Part shown: piece by piece, positions 44,099 through 53,470 of the stretch
Layout of the letters: each line of letters begins with the position of its first letter
Position numbering within the stretch: position 1 is the first letter of the stretch
Source: BOG-931 sp963761525
GTDB lineage: Bacteria; Pseudomonadota; Alphaproteobacteria; Rhizobiales; Xanthobacteraceae
Direction: 5' to 3'
Length of the DNA: 64,000 bases
Assembly (NCBI GenBank): GCA_963761525.1
Contig: CAVXHG010000008.1
Location: forward strand, 806,001-870,000
Translations under genes and position numbers: made by a program
Notes under the pieces: generated by a model
Seen by the model: the letters and a program-made list of their open reading frames with translations, nothing else
What the model was told of the DNA's origin: nothing
Databases searched by the model: none

Positions 44099-44578
44099 AT
44101 GGCCGAGACCATCCAGTCGCTCGATGAGCTTTCGACGCTTAAGCCCGCCGCCGCGCCACAGGCGCCTACTTATGTGCAGAAGCTTGACAAGCAGGGCCGT
44201 GCCTACGCTACCGGCAAGCGCAAGAATGCTGTCGCTCGCGTGTGGGTCAAATTGGGCAGCGGCAAGGTCGTCATCAACGATCGCCCGGTGGAAACCTATT
44301 TCGCTCGTCCGGTGCTGCGCATGATGATCCAGCAGCCGCTGGTGGCGGCGAACCGCCAGGGTCAATTCGACGTCGTATGCACAGTGTCAGGCGGTGGCCT
44401 TTCGGGTCAGGCCGGCGCGGTCCGCCACGGTCTGTCGAAAGCGATCATGGGTCACGAACCGGATCTGCGCAGCGTGCTCAAGCGCGGCGGCTTCCTGACC
44501 CGTGACTCGCGTGTGGTCGAGCGCAAGAAGTACGGCAAGGCCAAAGCCCGCCGCAGCTTCCAGTTCTCGAAGCGCTAA
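44099..44578 (+). CDS. rpsI: 30S ribosomal protein S9
   Basis: 159 residues with a short alphaproteobacterial N-terminal extension, then the S9 fold: GRAYATGKRKNAVARVW, GGGLSGQAGAVRHGLSKAI and the basic tail RRSFQFSKR. The start directly follows the rplM stop, and a strong intrinsic terminator follows. Confidence 0.98.
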   Translation: MAETIQSLDELSTLKPAAAPQAPTYVQKLDKQGRAYATGKRKNAVARVWVKLGSGKVVINDRPVETYFARPVLRMMIQQPLVAANRQGQFDVVCTVSGGGLSGQAGAVRHGLSKAIMGHEPDLRSVLKRGGFLTRDSRVVERKKYGKAKARRSFQFSKR

Positions 44579-44600
44579 AGCTTTTCAGCAACCACAAAAG

Positions 44601-44642
44601 AAAACGGGAGCCCGGCAAGCAGCTTGGGCTCCCGTTTTGCTT
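44601..44642 (+). terminator. rho-independent terminator of rplM-rpsI
   Basis: AAAACGGGAGCCC pairs with GGGCTCCCGTTTT, a 13-bp stem with a 11-base loop, the T-run being part of the 3' arm (TTTTGCTTT). It lies 22 bp after rpsI. Confidence 0.92.
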
Positions 44643-44661
44643 TCAGGCCGCTGCGCGGCGA

Positions 44662-45495
44662 TCAGAAAAACGCCATCGTCCGGATTTCGATGCTTTCGCG
44701 CGGACGTGCATGCGGCGGCGTGGTGGGATCATCGAATGCGGTGTGTGCGGTCCAGCGCGCGCGGCCGTCTTTCAGGGAATCAAATACTTTGAAGACATAG
44801 GCCTCCTCGCGCCGCATGCGCGGGAACCAGAACCATTTGTGGTTCGGATTGTATTTGATCGCGTAGGTCTGGCCGATGCGGCCGGCTGCGCGCCGCTCCG
44901 AAACGATCATGTCATCCGGTGACAACGTTTTCGCGTCGGCCATGGCGAGTGGATAAGTCTCGACAGGATAACGGATCGGCCGCCATGCCTGGATGATGGC
45001 GAAACGGCGTTTGAGTAAATCCTCTGCCTCGTCGGGCAGGATATCGCGCACGCGTTGCGGCGCCGACCACTCCGTGTAATCGTTGTGGACGCGGCGCACG
45101 ACCTCGCGGATTTGCTTTGACTCGCGCAGCTCGTCGTCCGCGGTGCGAAGCGTATGGTCGAATACGACCACCCGCTTGGCGCCGCTCTCGGCTTTGATCA
45201 GCTCCACCATCTCCGGATAGTAAACGCGCTTGATCTCGTCCTCGTCGTAAAAGTCACTAACTTTGGTGTCGTGCGGGACAAAGCGAAAGCCGTTCGTCTC
45301 TAAATCGAATTCTTTCACGTGCGGACGACCGTTGTGAATTTTGATGCGGCGTGGATCTGGCGTGCCGCCGGAGCGCGCATCGCTGCCGCCGGGGCTGGCG
45401 ACGATGGTAAATACTTTGCTGCCGTCATCCACGATGTAGTTAAGCGTGGCTTCGATTGTGTCCGGGGCAACGTCGAGTTCGGCGGTCTGGCTCAT
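44662..45495 (-). CDS. CmcJ/NvfI-family protein (putative oxidoreductase)
   Basis: A 277-residue protein of the CmcJ/NvfI family, related to 2OG/Fe-type enzymes of cephamycin and meroterpenoid pathways. Recognisable blocks: FVPHDTKVSDFYDEDEIKRV, VVFDHTLR (the HxR/HT segment), RRVHNDYTEWSA, AIIQAWRPIRYPVE and YNPNHKWFWFPRM, with conserved H/N/D residues. ATG 45495 follows a GGGAG ribosome site. No biosynthetic cluster surrounds it; the substrate is unknown. Confidence 0.85.
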   Translation of the reverse strand: MSQTAELDVAPDTIEATLNYIVDDGSKVFTIVASPGGSDARSGGTPDPRRIKIHNGRPHVKEFDLETNGFRFVPHDTKVSDFYDEDEIKRVYYPEMVELIKAESGAKRVVVFDHTLRTADDELRESKQIREVVRRVHNDYTEWSAPQRVRDILPDEAEDLLKRRFAIIQAWRPIRYPVETYPLAMADAKTLSPDDMIVSERRAAGRIGQTYAIKYNPNHKWFWFPRMRREEAYVFKVFDSLKDGRARWTAHTAFDDPTTPPHARPRESIEIRTMAFF

Positions 45496-45841
45496 GGAGC
45501 ACTCCCTGGCTTTCGTTAAATCTAAGCACACTCGGCGTTGAGGTGAAGGGAGGGAAAATTCGGTTTTTGCGGCTGTAAATGGCCGTTATTTATTGTTTAT
45601 CAGGATTCATCGGTGCAAATGTTCTACCGCACCGGCTTAATTTGCGCCTCTCGCAAATGGCGTATCGTTTAGCAAAATTTATCTTCCGAAATTAAACACC
45701 TGCAATTTTCAATTCTTATTTCCGGTAAACCGTATTGTTCGGGCACAGAATTCAGCAAAGCGTGAATCGCGAACATACGCGCCTGCATCCAAGGAAGCTG
45801 CTACGCGTCTTGCCGACTGAGGTGTGTAGGAGGCTACGGTT
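45496..45841. other. 346-bp AT-rich divergent intergenic region
   Basis: Much more AT-rich than its surroundings (for example TTATTTATTGTTTATCAGG and AAAATTTATCTTCCG). It separates two divergent genes and so holds both promoters. No gene, repeat or recognisable operator was found. Confidence 0.6.
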
Positions 45842-47086
45842 ATGTTCGCGCGCTTGGCCGCAGCGTCGATGTCGCTCGATATCGGCACGCTGCTCGTGAT
45901 CGCTATCTGTGTCACGTCGCTGCTCGGACTCTTCCTGTTGTTCGCCTGGATGCAGGATCGCGTTCACGCACTGGCATGGTGGGGCGTGGCCTATCTTGTG
46001 GGCGGCCTCTCGGGCCTGATCTGGCGTCTCGGCGACGCAATTTCACCGCCGCTGCCGGCGTACGTCCCCAATATTCTCCTCTTCATTGCTGTCGGCATGA
46101 TCTGGAGCGCGGCACGAGTCTTTCATGGCCGGCCTGTGCTATGGGGCTCGATGTGCCTTGGTGCGATCGTGTGGCTCGCTGCGTATTGGTCTCCCGCCTT
46201 CATCGAGTTGGCGGCGTCACGTCTGGTCGTGAGTTCGATGATCGTAGCCGGCTATACATTCCTCACCGCTACCGAGCTCTGGCGAGAGCGGCGCAAAGCG
46301 GTCCGACAGCAATGGCCGGCAATCTTCGTGCCGATCCTGCACGGGATGGTGTTCCTGTTTCCGGTGGGGCTTGCGGCGTTGTCGCAAGGCAGCGGGATGC
46401 TCAATCTCGGTACCGGCTGGGTCGCGGTCTATGCGATCGAAGTCGTGCTGTATGTCGTCGGCGCGGCGTTTGTCGTGCTTGTGCTGGCAAAGGACCGCAC
46501 CGTCCGTCACTACAAAATGGTGGCGGCAACCAATTCCTTGACCGACGTGCTCAATCGGCGAGGCTTCTTCGAAGCCTGCGTCGAGATCATGGGCAACCGT
46601 CGCCGGAATAAGGAGCCGGTCAGCGTGCTGGCGTTCGACCTCGACCATTTCAAAAAGATCAACGATACCTACGGACACCAAACCGGCGATGCGACGCTCC
46701 ATTTATTTGCATCTGTCGCAAAGAAAACGCTTCGCGCCGGCGACGCTATTGGCCGCCTCGGCGGTGAGGAATTCCTGGCGTTATTGCCGGCCGGTCTTGC
46801 GGAGGCAGGCATTGCCGCGGAGCGCGTGCGCAAGGCCTTCGAGAAGGCAAGTGCGCTACCGGGCGGCCATACGACGGCGACCGTGAGCATCGGTATCGCC
46901 AGCGGATCGCCATCGGCCAAGATCGACGACTTGATCGCCTGTGCCGACACAGCGCTCTACAAAGCCAAGGCCAACGGCCGCAACCGCGTCGAGGCGGCGG
47001 AAGAAGCCGTCGCGGGAGCGCCCGCGATTGCAGGCGCGCCGCAGCAAAAGCCGAGTAAGATGCAGAGACACTCGCCGGCCCGTTAG
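45842..47086 (+). CDS. membrane diguanylate cyclase (GGDEF)
   Basis: A 414-residue protein: about seven membrane helices in residues 1-215, then a complete GGDEF domain with SLTDVLNRRGFFEACVEI, DLDHFKKINDTYGHQTGD and the active site RLGGEEFLALLP. No RxxD inhibitory site is evident five residues before it. The Pro/Ala-rich tail is disordered. It makes c-di-GMP in response to a membrane-sensed signal, possibly touching polysaccharide output. Unlike the other cyclase here it is intact. Confidence 0.94.
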   Translation: MFARLAAASMSLDIGTLLVIAICVTSLLGLFLLFAWMQDRVHALAWWGVAYLVGGLSGLIWRLGDAISPPLPAYVPNILLFIAVGMIWSAARVFHGRPVLWGSMCLGAIVWLAAYWSPAFIELAASRLVVSSMIVAGYTFLTATELWRERRKAVRQQWPAIFVPILHGMVFLFPVGLAALSQGSGMLNLGTGWVAVYAIEVVLYVVGAAFVVLVLAKDRTVRHYKMVAATNSLTDVLNRRGFFEACVEIMGNRRRNKEPVSVLAFDLDHFKKINDTYGHQTGDATLHLFASVAKKTLRAGDAIGRLGGEEFLALLPAGLAEAGIAAERVRKAFEKASALPGGHTTATVSIGIASGSPSAKIDDLIACADTALYKAKANGRNRVEAAEEAVAGAPAIAGAPQQKPSKMQRHSPAR

Positions 47087-47141
47087 TCAGTTCGCTCCGC
47101 GCCGTACGTGTCACGACGTGAATCCATCCACCAGCTTTGGA

Positions 47142-47170
47142 AAGAAAAAGGGCGCCGTTGAATGGCGCCC
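47142..47170 (-). terminator. intrinsic terminator of glnA (minus strand)
   Basis: On the minus strand GGGCGCC, a seven-base loop and GGCGCCC are followed by TTTTTCTTT, a 7-bp stem and T-run about 40 bp after the glnA stop. Confidence 0.88.
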
Positions 47171-47209
47171 TTAAAGTTAGCATTGCTCGGTCCAATGCAG
47201 GGAGGATGC

Positions 47210-48619
47210 TTACGCCGAGTAGTACATTTCGTATTCGATCGGATGCGGGGTGTGCTCGAAGCGGATCACTTCGGTCATCTTCAGATCGATGTAAGAGTCG
47301 ATGAAGTCGTCATCGAACACGCCGCCGGCTTTGAGGAAGTCGCGATCCTTGTTCAGTTCGTCGAGCGCCTGGCGCAGCGAACCGCAGACGGTCGGGATCT
47401 TCTTGAGCTCCTTGGCCGGCAAGTCGTAGAGGTCCTTGTCCATAGCCTCGCCGGGATGGAGCTTGTTCTTGATGCCATCGAGCCCGGCCATCAGCATCGC
47501 GGCGAACGCGAGATACGGATTGGCGAGCGGGTCGGGAAAGCGAACCTCGACGCGCTTGGCTTTCGGGTTGCTGGTCCACGGAATGCGGCAAGATGCTGAA
47601 CGATTGCGTGCCGAATAGGCGAGCAGCACCGGTGCCTCAAAGCCTGGCACCAACCGCTTGTAGGAGTTTGTCGTCGGGTTGGTGAAAGCATTGATCGCCT
47701 TGGCGTGCTTGATGATGCCGGCGATGTAGGACAGACAGGTCTCCGACAGGTCGGCATACTTGTTACCGGCGAATACCGGCTTGCCGCTCTTCCAGATCGA
47801 CTGGTGGCAATGCATGCCCGAGCCGTTATCGCCATAAACCGGCTTCGGCATGAAGGTCGCGGACTTGCCGTAAACCTGCGCGACCTGCTGGATGCAGTAT
47901 TTGTAGATCTGCATCTGGTCGGCCATCACCGTGAGCGGCGAGAACTTCATGCCGAGCTCGTGTTGAGCCGACGCCACTTCGTGGTGATGCTTCTCGACTT
48001 TCACGCCCATGCGCGCCATCGCGGCGAGCATCTCCGAGCGCATGTCCTGCACCGAGTCCTGCGGCGGAACCGGGAAATAGCCTTTCTTGGTCCACACGCG
48101 ATGGCCGAGGTTGCCGCCTTCATATTCGGTATCGGCATTCGACGGCAGTTCGGTAGAATCGACCTTGTAACCGGTGTTGTATGGCGTTGCGCTGTAGCGC
48201 ACGTCGTCGAACACAAAGAACTCGGCCTCGGGGCCGAAAAAGATTGTGTCGCCGACGCCCATGGATTTGACCATGCCTTCGGCTTTCTTGGCGATACCGC
48301 GCGGATCGCGGTTATAGGGCTCGCCGGTGGTCGGCTCGAGAACGTCGCAAACCAGCACCACGGTCGTTTCGGCAAAAAACGGATCGATGCAAGCCGACGC
48401 CGGATCCGGCATCAGACACATGTCGAATTCATTAATGGCTTTCCAGCCGGCGATCGACGAGCCATCGAACATCTGGCCTTCGGCAAACGTTTCTTCTTCG
48501 ATCATGCCGATGTCGAAGGTGACGTGCTGCCACTTGCCGCGCGGATCGGTAAATCGGAAATCGGCGTATTTAACGTCGTTATCCTTGATCATTTTCATGA
48601 CATTCTTTGGCGTCGTCAT
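47210..48619 (-). CDS. glnA: glutamine synthetase type I
   Basis: The 469-residue GSI assimilates ammonia. It has MFDGSSIAGWKAINEFDMCL, FFGPEAEFFVFDDVRY, NGSGMHCHQSIWK, PGFEAPVLLAYSARNRSASC and EVRFPDPLANPYLAFAAM. The adenylylation tyrosine is Y398 in KDLYDLPAKE, so GlnE control is expected. It lies 112 bp downstream of glnB on the same strand and is closed by an intrinsic terminator. Confidence 0.98.
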   Translation of the reverse strand: MTTPKNVMKMIKDNDVKYADFRFTDPRGKWQHVTFDIGMIEEETFAEGQMFDGSSIAGWKAINEFDMCLMPDPASACIDPFFAETTVVLVCDVLEPTTGEPYNRDPRGIAKKAEGMVKSMGVGDTIFFGPEAEFFVFDDVRYSATPYNTGYKVDSTELPSNADTEYEGGNLGHRVWTKKGYFPVPPQDSVQDMRSEMLAAMARMGVKVEKHHHEVASAQHELGMKFSPLTVMADQMQIYKYCIQQVAQVYGKSATFMPKPVYGDNGSGMHCHQSIWKSGKPVFAGNKYADLSETCLSYIAGIIKHAKAINAFTNPTTNSYKRLVPGFEAPVLLAYSARNRSASCRIPWTSNPKAKRVEVRFPDPLANPYLAFAAMLMAGLDGIKNKLHPGEAMDKDLYDLPAKELKKIPTVCGSLRQALDELNKDRDFLKAGGVFDDDFIDSYIDLKMTEVIRFEHTPHPIEYEMYYSA

Positions 48620-48731
48620 GGAATGCGTACCCTTTCGTGATGGTGGTAGTGCGTGATGGTGGCCGTTAATGACTGATGGTGCTGGTCGAGACCCGCTAGC
48701 CTCGCTTTGCCCGAAGCGGACTCGATAGCAA

Positions 48732-49070
48732 TTAGATTGCGTCTATTCCGGATTCGCCCGTCCTGATCCGAATGGCTTCCTCGATAGTCGAAACGAAGAT
48801 TTTTCCGTCGCCAATCCGCCCGGTCTGGGCAGCGCGGCGGATCGCTTCGATCGCTTTTTCGACCATGTCGTCGCCGAGTACAATCTCGATCTTCACCTTG
48901 GGGAGAAAATCGACCACGTACTCTGCGCCGCGATAAAGTTCGGTATGCCCCTTCTGCCGGCCGAAGCCTTTGGCCTCGGTGACAGTGATGCCCTGGAGCC
49001 CCACTTCCTGAAGTGCCTCCTTAACCTCATCGAGTTTGAATGGCTTGATGATCGCCTCGATTTTTTTCAT
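48732..49070 (-). CDS. glnB: nitrogen regulatory protein P-II
   Basis: The 112-residue signal protein carries the uridylylation tyrosine Y51 in the T-loop (GHTELYRGAEYVVD), the B-loop TGRIGDGKIFV and the C-loop RIRTGESGIDAI. It senses 2-oxoglutarate, ATP and ADP and passes nitrogen status to GlnE and NtrB. A sigma-54-type promoter lies about 60 bp upstream, and glnA follows on the same strand. Confidence 0.98.
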   Translation of the reverse strand: MKKIEAIIKPFKLDEVKEALQEVGLQGITVTEAKGFGRQKGHTELYRGAEYVVDFLPKVKIEIVLGDDMVEKAIEAIRRAAQTGRIGDGKIFVSTIEEAIRIRTGESGIDAI

Positions 49071-49129
49071 CGCGTTTCATCTCCCCAGTTCCAGGCGCGC
49101 GGACACGCTTTGGAACCGCGTCTTCGTTT

Positions 49130-49145
49130 AGCAGGTCCCGTGCCA
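49130..49145 (-). promoter_or_regulatory. candidate sigma-54 (RpoN) promoter of glnB
   Basis: The minus strand reads TGGCACGGGACCTGCT. Against the -24/-12 consensus TGGCACG-N4-TTGCW the only mismatch is C for T at the first -12 position, and the GG-to-GC spacing is exact. The predicted start site is near 49120, giving a leader of about 50 nt before the glnB ATG. RpoN control of glnBA is well known in rhizobia. Confidence 0.75.
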
Positions 49146-49341
49146 AGGGGCTGTTGGGCTTAAAAGCGTTGTTGAATCAGAGGGCTGCGCCCAAAGCCGA
49201 CCGGGCAGTGAAGACCGTGCAAGGGCCTCCGCCGATAGAATGAGCAGATTGCCTATTAATCCGTCAATGGCGGGTTGGCCGAAATGTGGGTAATGGCACT
49301 GCATATTCGCAGTCTGCCGCTTTCGTTATCCTGGACGCGTC

Positions 49342-50827
49342 ATGAATGAGCTTTTGACGCCTTCGGAAATGGCGGAAGCTGATCGGCTGACGATCGCCGG
49401 CGGCACTGCGGGCCTTGCGCTCATGGAGCGGGCAGGCCGCGCCGTGGCCGATACCGTTATCGGCCGTTTCCCGAGCGGCAAGCGGGTCACTGTCGTTGCC
49501 GGTCCCGGCAATAACGGCGGTGACGGGTTTGTCGCCGCGCGGCTTCTGGCGGAGCACGGCTACCGCGTCACGGTGATGCTGGTCGGCGATCCGGCGCGGC
49601 TAAAAGGCGATGCGGCGCTTGCCGCCAAAAAATGGCGAGGCGAGGTCACCGCCGATTCCGGATATCTCGCTACCGCTGACGTGCTGATCGATGCGCTATT
49701 TGGCGCCGGGCTTGATCGACCGATCGAAGGTGCGGTGCTGACGTTGATCGAAACGATGAATGCGCTGGCGACGCCGATTGTCGCAGTCGACCTGCCGAGC
49801 GGGATCAACGGTGCGACCGGCGCAGTAATGGGTATCGCGCGTCAGGTCGACGGAGACAGTGACTTTCTTTCGCAAGAAACCAGGTCACCTGCTGTTGCCG
49901 GGCCGGCTGCATTGCGGCGCGATATCGGTCGCCGACATCGGCATTCCGGCGTCCGTTCTGGAGCGCATTACTCCTGCGACTTTCGAGAACGGTCATGCGT
50001 TATGGCGCGATCAGTTTCCGATCCCGAAGCTCGATGGCCACAAATACGACCGCGGCCATGCCGTGGTGGTGTCGGGTCCGTCATGGTCAACCGGCGCGGC
50101 GCGGCTTGCCGCCCGCGGCGCGTTGCGCGCTGGGGCAGGGCTCGTGACCATCGCCAGCCCTCGCGAGGCTCTTCCCGTCAATGCGGCGGACAATCTTGCC
50201 ATCATGGTTCGGCCGGTCGACGGCCCCGCCGAATTGGCAGCCTTCCTCTCCGACAAGCGCCTCAACGCGTTGGCGATCGGTCCCGGCGTCGGCGTGGGCC
50301 CGCAGACTTGCGAACTGGTGCTCGCAGCGCTCTCGGGTGAGCGGTCAGTGGTGCTGGATGCGGACGCCATGACCAGTTTCGCCGACAATCCGCAGCGGCT
50401 CGCCAGCGCGCTTAAGGCCCGGTCCGCAAATTCCACCGTCATGACGCCTCACGAAGGCGAGTTCTCACGTTATTTCGGTGCCTTGGACGGCAGAACTAAA
50501 GCTGGGTCGAAGCTGGAGCAGGCCCGGTTGGCCGCAGAGCTTACCGGAGCAGTCATCGTCCTGAAGGGGGCGGATACCGTTGTTGCTGGCCCCGGCGGCC
50601 GCGCAGCCATCAGCGCCAATGCTCCAGCCTATCTCGCAACCGCCGGCGCGGGTGACGTGCTGGCCGGTATGGTGACCGGCTTGCTGGCGCAGGGCATGCC
50701 GGCCTTTGAGGCGGCTGCGGCGGCAGTTTGGCTGCACGGCGAAGCTGCCTCGGCATTCGGGCCGGGGCTGATTTCCGAAGATTTACCAGAGCAGTTGCCC
50801 AGGCTTTACCGAAGGCTATTTTGTTAG
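49342..50827 (+). pseudogene. nnr: bifunctional NAD(P)H-hydrate repair enzyme (NnrE-NnrD), one frameshift
   Basis: The first frame encodes the epimerase domain (LLTPSEMAEADRL, VVAGPGNNGGDGFVAARLL, PIVAVDLPSGINGATG) and the second the ADP-dependent dehydratase (PIPKLDGHKYDRGHAVVVSG, GPGVGVGP, VMTPHEGEFSRYFG, YLATAGAGDVLAGMVTG). The frames meet near 49840-49850; deleting one base (the C in GCGCGTC) gives a continuous 494-residue protein through VTFFRKKPGHLLLPG. All motifs are present, so either this is a consensus error or the second domain is not made from this start. Confidence 0.88.
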
Positions 50828-50881
50828 TGCCCGGCGCGTGGCGCGTGATATAAGCCCCGCCACCGTGCCGCCTGGCGTGTC

Positions 50882-50966
50882 GCGGGCGTGGCGGAATTGG
50901 TAGACGCGCGGGATTTAGGTTCCCGTGACGAAAGTCGTGGGGGTTCGAGCCCCTCCGCCCGCACCA
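50882..50966 (+). tRNA. tRNA-Leu (anticodon TAG)
   Basis: Acceptor stem GCGGGCG/CGCCCGC, anticodon stem-loop CGGGA-TTTAGGT-TCCCG giving TAG, a short variable arm (TGACGAAAGTCG), T arm GGGGGTTCGAGCCCCTC, discriminator A and encoded CCA. 85 nt. Confidence 0.97.
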
Positions 50967-51032
50967 GCCGGGCGGTTTTTCAGAACTTAGGCCGGGATTT
51001 CGCTCGGACTCGAGCCGTGAAGAGTAGTGCCA

Positions 51033-52367
51033 ATGCAAGTTACCGAAACCGCAACCGACGGTCTTAAGCGCGAATATCGCGTCGTCGTTCCCGCCAGCGA
51101 TCTTGCGGCCAAGGTCAGCGAGAAGCTCGACGAATTGAAGGGCCGCGTGCAGCTTCGCGGCTTCCGCCCGGGCAAAGTGCCGGTGGCGCATCTCAAGCGC
51201 ATCTACGGCAAGTCGGCGATGGCCGAAGTCATTGAGGCCACGGTGCGCGAAGCCAACAGCAAGATCGTCACCGATAACGGCTACAAGCTCGCGACCGAGC
51301 CGAAAGTGGTGCCGGATGAAGGCGCTGTTGAAGGCGTCCTCGAAGGCAAATCCGACCTTGCCTACAAGGTCGAGATCGAGATCGTACCGCCGATCGAGCT
51401 TGCGGATTTCAAGCAGATCAAGTTGGAACGCCAGGTCGCTGACGTCACTGACGCCGAGGTCGACGAGGCTGTGCAAAAGATCGGTGAACAGAACCGGCCA
51501 TTCGTCGGCAAGATCGAGGGCGCCGAGAAGGGCGACCGGGCGACGGTCTCGTTCCAAGGGACGATGGACGGCCAGCCGTTCGAAGGTGGCGCGGGCGAGG
51601 GTGTTCCGATCCTCCTCGGCTCCGGCCAATTCATTCCCGGATTTGAGGACAACCTGATCGGCATCAAGGCCGGCGAAAGCCGCACCTTCGATCTCAAATT
51701 CCCGGACACTTATCCGGCGCCGAATCTCGCTGGCAAGAACGTCGCCTTTAATGTCACGGCAAGCACCGTTGAGGCGCCGGGCGAGATCAAACTCGACGAT
51801 GAGTTCGCCAAGACGCTGGGCCTGGAGTTGCTCGAGAAGCTTCGCGAAGGCGTCAAGGATCGCCTGCAGCGCGAGCATACGGCAACGTCCCGGCAGAAAC
51901 TCAAGCGTGAGCTGCTCGATCAGCTCGACGAGCGCCACAAATTCGAGCCGCCGCCCAGCCTCGTCGAACAGGAATTCAATAACGTCTGGAGCTCGATCGA
52001 AGGCGATCTTAAAGCGCAAAATCGAACGTTCGAGGATGAGGGAACGACCGAGGAAAAGGCCCGCGCCGAGTATCGCGGCATTTCCGAGCGCCGGGTGCGG
52101 CTTGGCCTCGTCATTGCCGAGATAGGCGAGAAGAACAACATCAAGGTGACTGACGATCAGCTGACGGCGGCGGTGGTCGAGCGGGCGCGCCAGCTTCCCG
52201 GCCAGGAGCAGCAGGTTTGGGAATATTACCGCAACAATCCGGGGGCGCTGGCGTCCTTGCGTGCGCCGATCTTCGAGGAAAAGGTCGTCGACTTCCTGCT
52301 TGAACTCGCCTCGATCACCGACAAGCAAGTATCGCGGGAAGAGCTGTTCAAGGAAGACGCGGAGTAA
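51033..52367 (+). CDS. tig: trigger factor
   Basis: The 444-residue ribosome-bound chaperone and prolyl isomerase has an N-terminal ribosome-binding domain with the signature GFRPGKVP, a central FKBP domain (KGDRATVSFQGTMDGQPFEG through FPDTYPAPNLAGK) and a long helical C-terminal domain. The start is ATG 51033. It begins the tig-clpP-clpX-lon block of protein quality control genes. Confidence 0.97.
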   Translation: MQVTETATDGLKREYRVVVPASDLAAKVSEKLDELKGRVQLRGFRPGKVPVAHLKRIYGKSAMAEVIEATVREANSKIVTDNGYKLATEPKVVPDEGAVEGVLEGKSDLAYKVEIEIVPPIELADFKQIKLERQVADVTDAEVDEAVQKIGEQNRPFVGKIEGAEKGDRATVSFQGTMDGQPFEGGAGEGVPILLGSGQFIPGFEDNLIGIKAGESRTFDLKFPDTYPAPNLAGKNVAFNVTASTVEAPGEIKLDDEFAKTLGLELLEKLREGVKDRLQREHTATSRQKLKRELLDQLDERHKFEPPPSLVEQEFNNVWSSIEGDLKAQNRTFEDEGTTEEKARAEYRGISERRVRLGLVIAEIGEKNNIKVTDDQLTAAVVERARQLPGQEQQVWEYYRNNPGALASLRAPIFEEKVVDFLLELASITDKQVSREELFKEDAE

Positions 52368-52525
52368 GGGCGCTGCCCGTCTTGTAGCGCCGCATTCTGC
52401 GCATATTTTGCAGTCACGGGACTGCCGGAAAAGTACCCCGGCTTCGACAACTAGCCCGAACTCAGACACAGTGCAGCCGCACGTCGGGCTCTAAATGCGT
52501 TTTTTGGCCCTTTAGCAGGTGATTT

Positions 52526-53155
52526 ATGCGCGATCCGATTCAGACCTATGCCCAGCTCGTCCCCATGGTGGTCGAACAGACGAACCGCGGAGAGCGTGCT
52601 TACGACATTTTTTCGCGCCTGCTGAAGGAGCGGATTATCTTCATTACCGGCCCGATCGAGGACGGCATGGCCTCGCTGGTCGTGGCCCAGCTTCTGTTCC
52701 TTGAGGCCGACAATCCGAAAAAAGAAGTATCAATGTACATCAATTCGCCGGGCGGGGTTGTGACCTCCGGCATGGCGATTTACGACACGATGCAGTTTAT
52801 CCGTCCGCAGGTCTCGACCCTCTGCACTGGGCAGGCCGCGTCGATGGGATCGCTGCTGCTGGCCGCTGGCGCCAAGGATATGCGTTTTGCGCTGCCCAAT
52901 GCGCGGATCATGGTCCACCAGCCTTCCGGTGGTTTCCAGGGCCAGGCGACCGATATCATGCTGCACGCGCAGGAAATCCTGAACCTCAAAAAGCGGCTCA
53001 ACGAGATTTACGTCAAACATACCGGTCAGCCGTTGAAGAAGATCGAGGACGCGCTGGAACGCGACATGTTCCTGACCGCGGAAATGGCGAGGGATTTCGG
53101 CTTGATTGACAAGGTTATTGAGAAACGTCCTGAGGAACCGAGCCTGAAGACGTGA
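52526..53155 (+). CDS. clpP: ClpP, ATP-dependent protease proteolytic subunit
   Basis: The 209-residue serine protease has the triad S106 (GQAASMGSLL), H131 (RIMVHQPSGG) and D180 (LERDMFLTAE). It starts MRDPIQTYAQLVPMVVEQT, like other alphaproteobacterial ClpP1. It works with ClpX, which is encoded 315 bp downstream, and with ClpA. Confidence 0.98.
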   Translation: MRDPIQTYAQLVPMVVEQTNRGERAYDIFSRLLKERIIFITGPIEDGMASLVVAQLLFLEADNPKKEVSMYINSPGGVVTSGMAIYDTMQFIRPQVSTLCTGQAASMGSLLLAAGAKDMRFALPNARIMVHQPSGGFQGQATDIMLHAQEILNLKKRLNEIYVKHTGQPLKKIEDALERDMFLTAEMARDFGLIDKVIEKRPEEPSLKT

Positions 53156-53470
53156 ACCGGTTCTAAAAGGCGTGAGCTAATAAGTTCCACGGTGCCATCA
53201 AAATGGGCCAATTCGGGCTCGTAAGCGGTTCCAGGGACAGGTCAAGTGCCAATACCTCCGGTGTGATTGGGAAAGCACACCGGGCTGGACTCGCGTTATC
53301 GTTAATGGATTCTTGGTTGGCACGCCGTTAGCATGGCAGCTTGTGCTGATTTGCCCGATGTTGTCTGTGTTGAGGTTCGGGCGATTCAGGCGGTTACCGC
53401 TACGGAATGTTAGCGCAGCGGTTTGTACTGTGTGAGGTGCTGCCCTCATAAGGCGACTACGGAGACTGGA
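53156..53470. other. 315-bp gap between clpP and clpX
   Basis: No gene or repeat was found. The length suggests clpX has its own promoter; TTGAGG near 53372 followed by an AT-poor spacer is not convincing. The ribosome site of clpX (GGAGACTGGA) is at its right end. Confidence 0.55.

Noticed and set aside
50610..52469. Minus-strand frame of 619 codons opposite tig and the tRNA-Leu
   Set aside because: It runs through the tRNA gene (reading CGRRGSNPHDFRHGNLNP, a tRNA artefact) and the trigger factor gene; a shadow.
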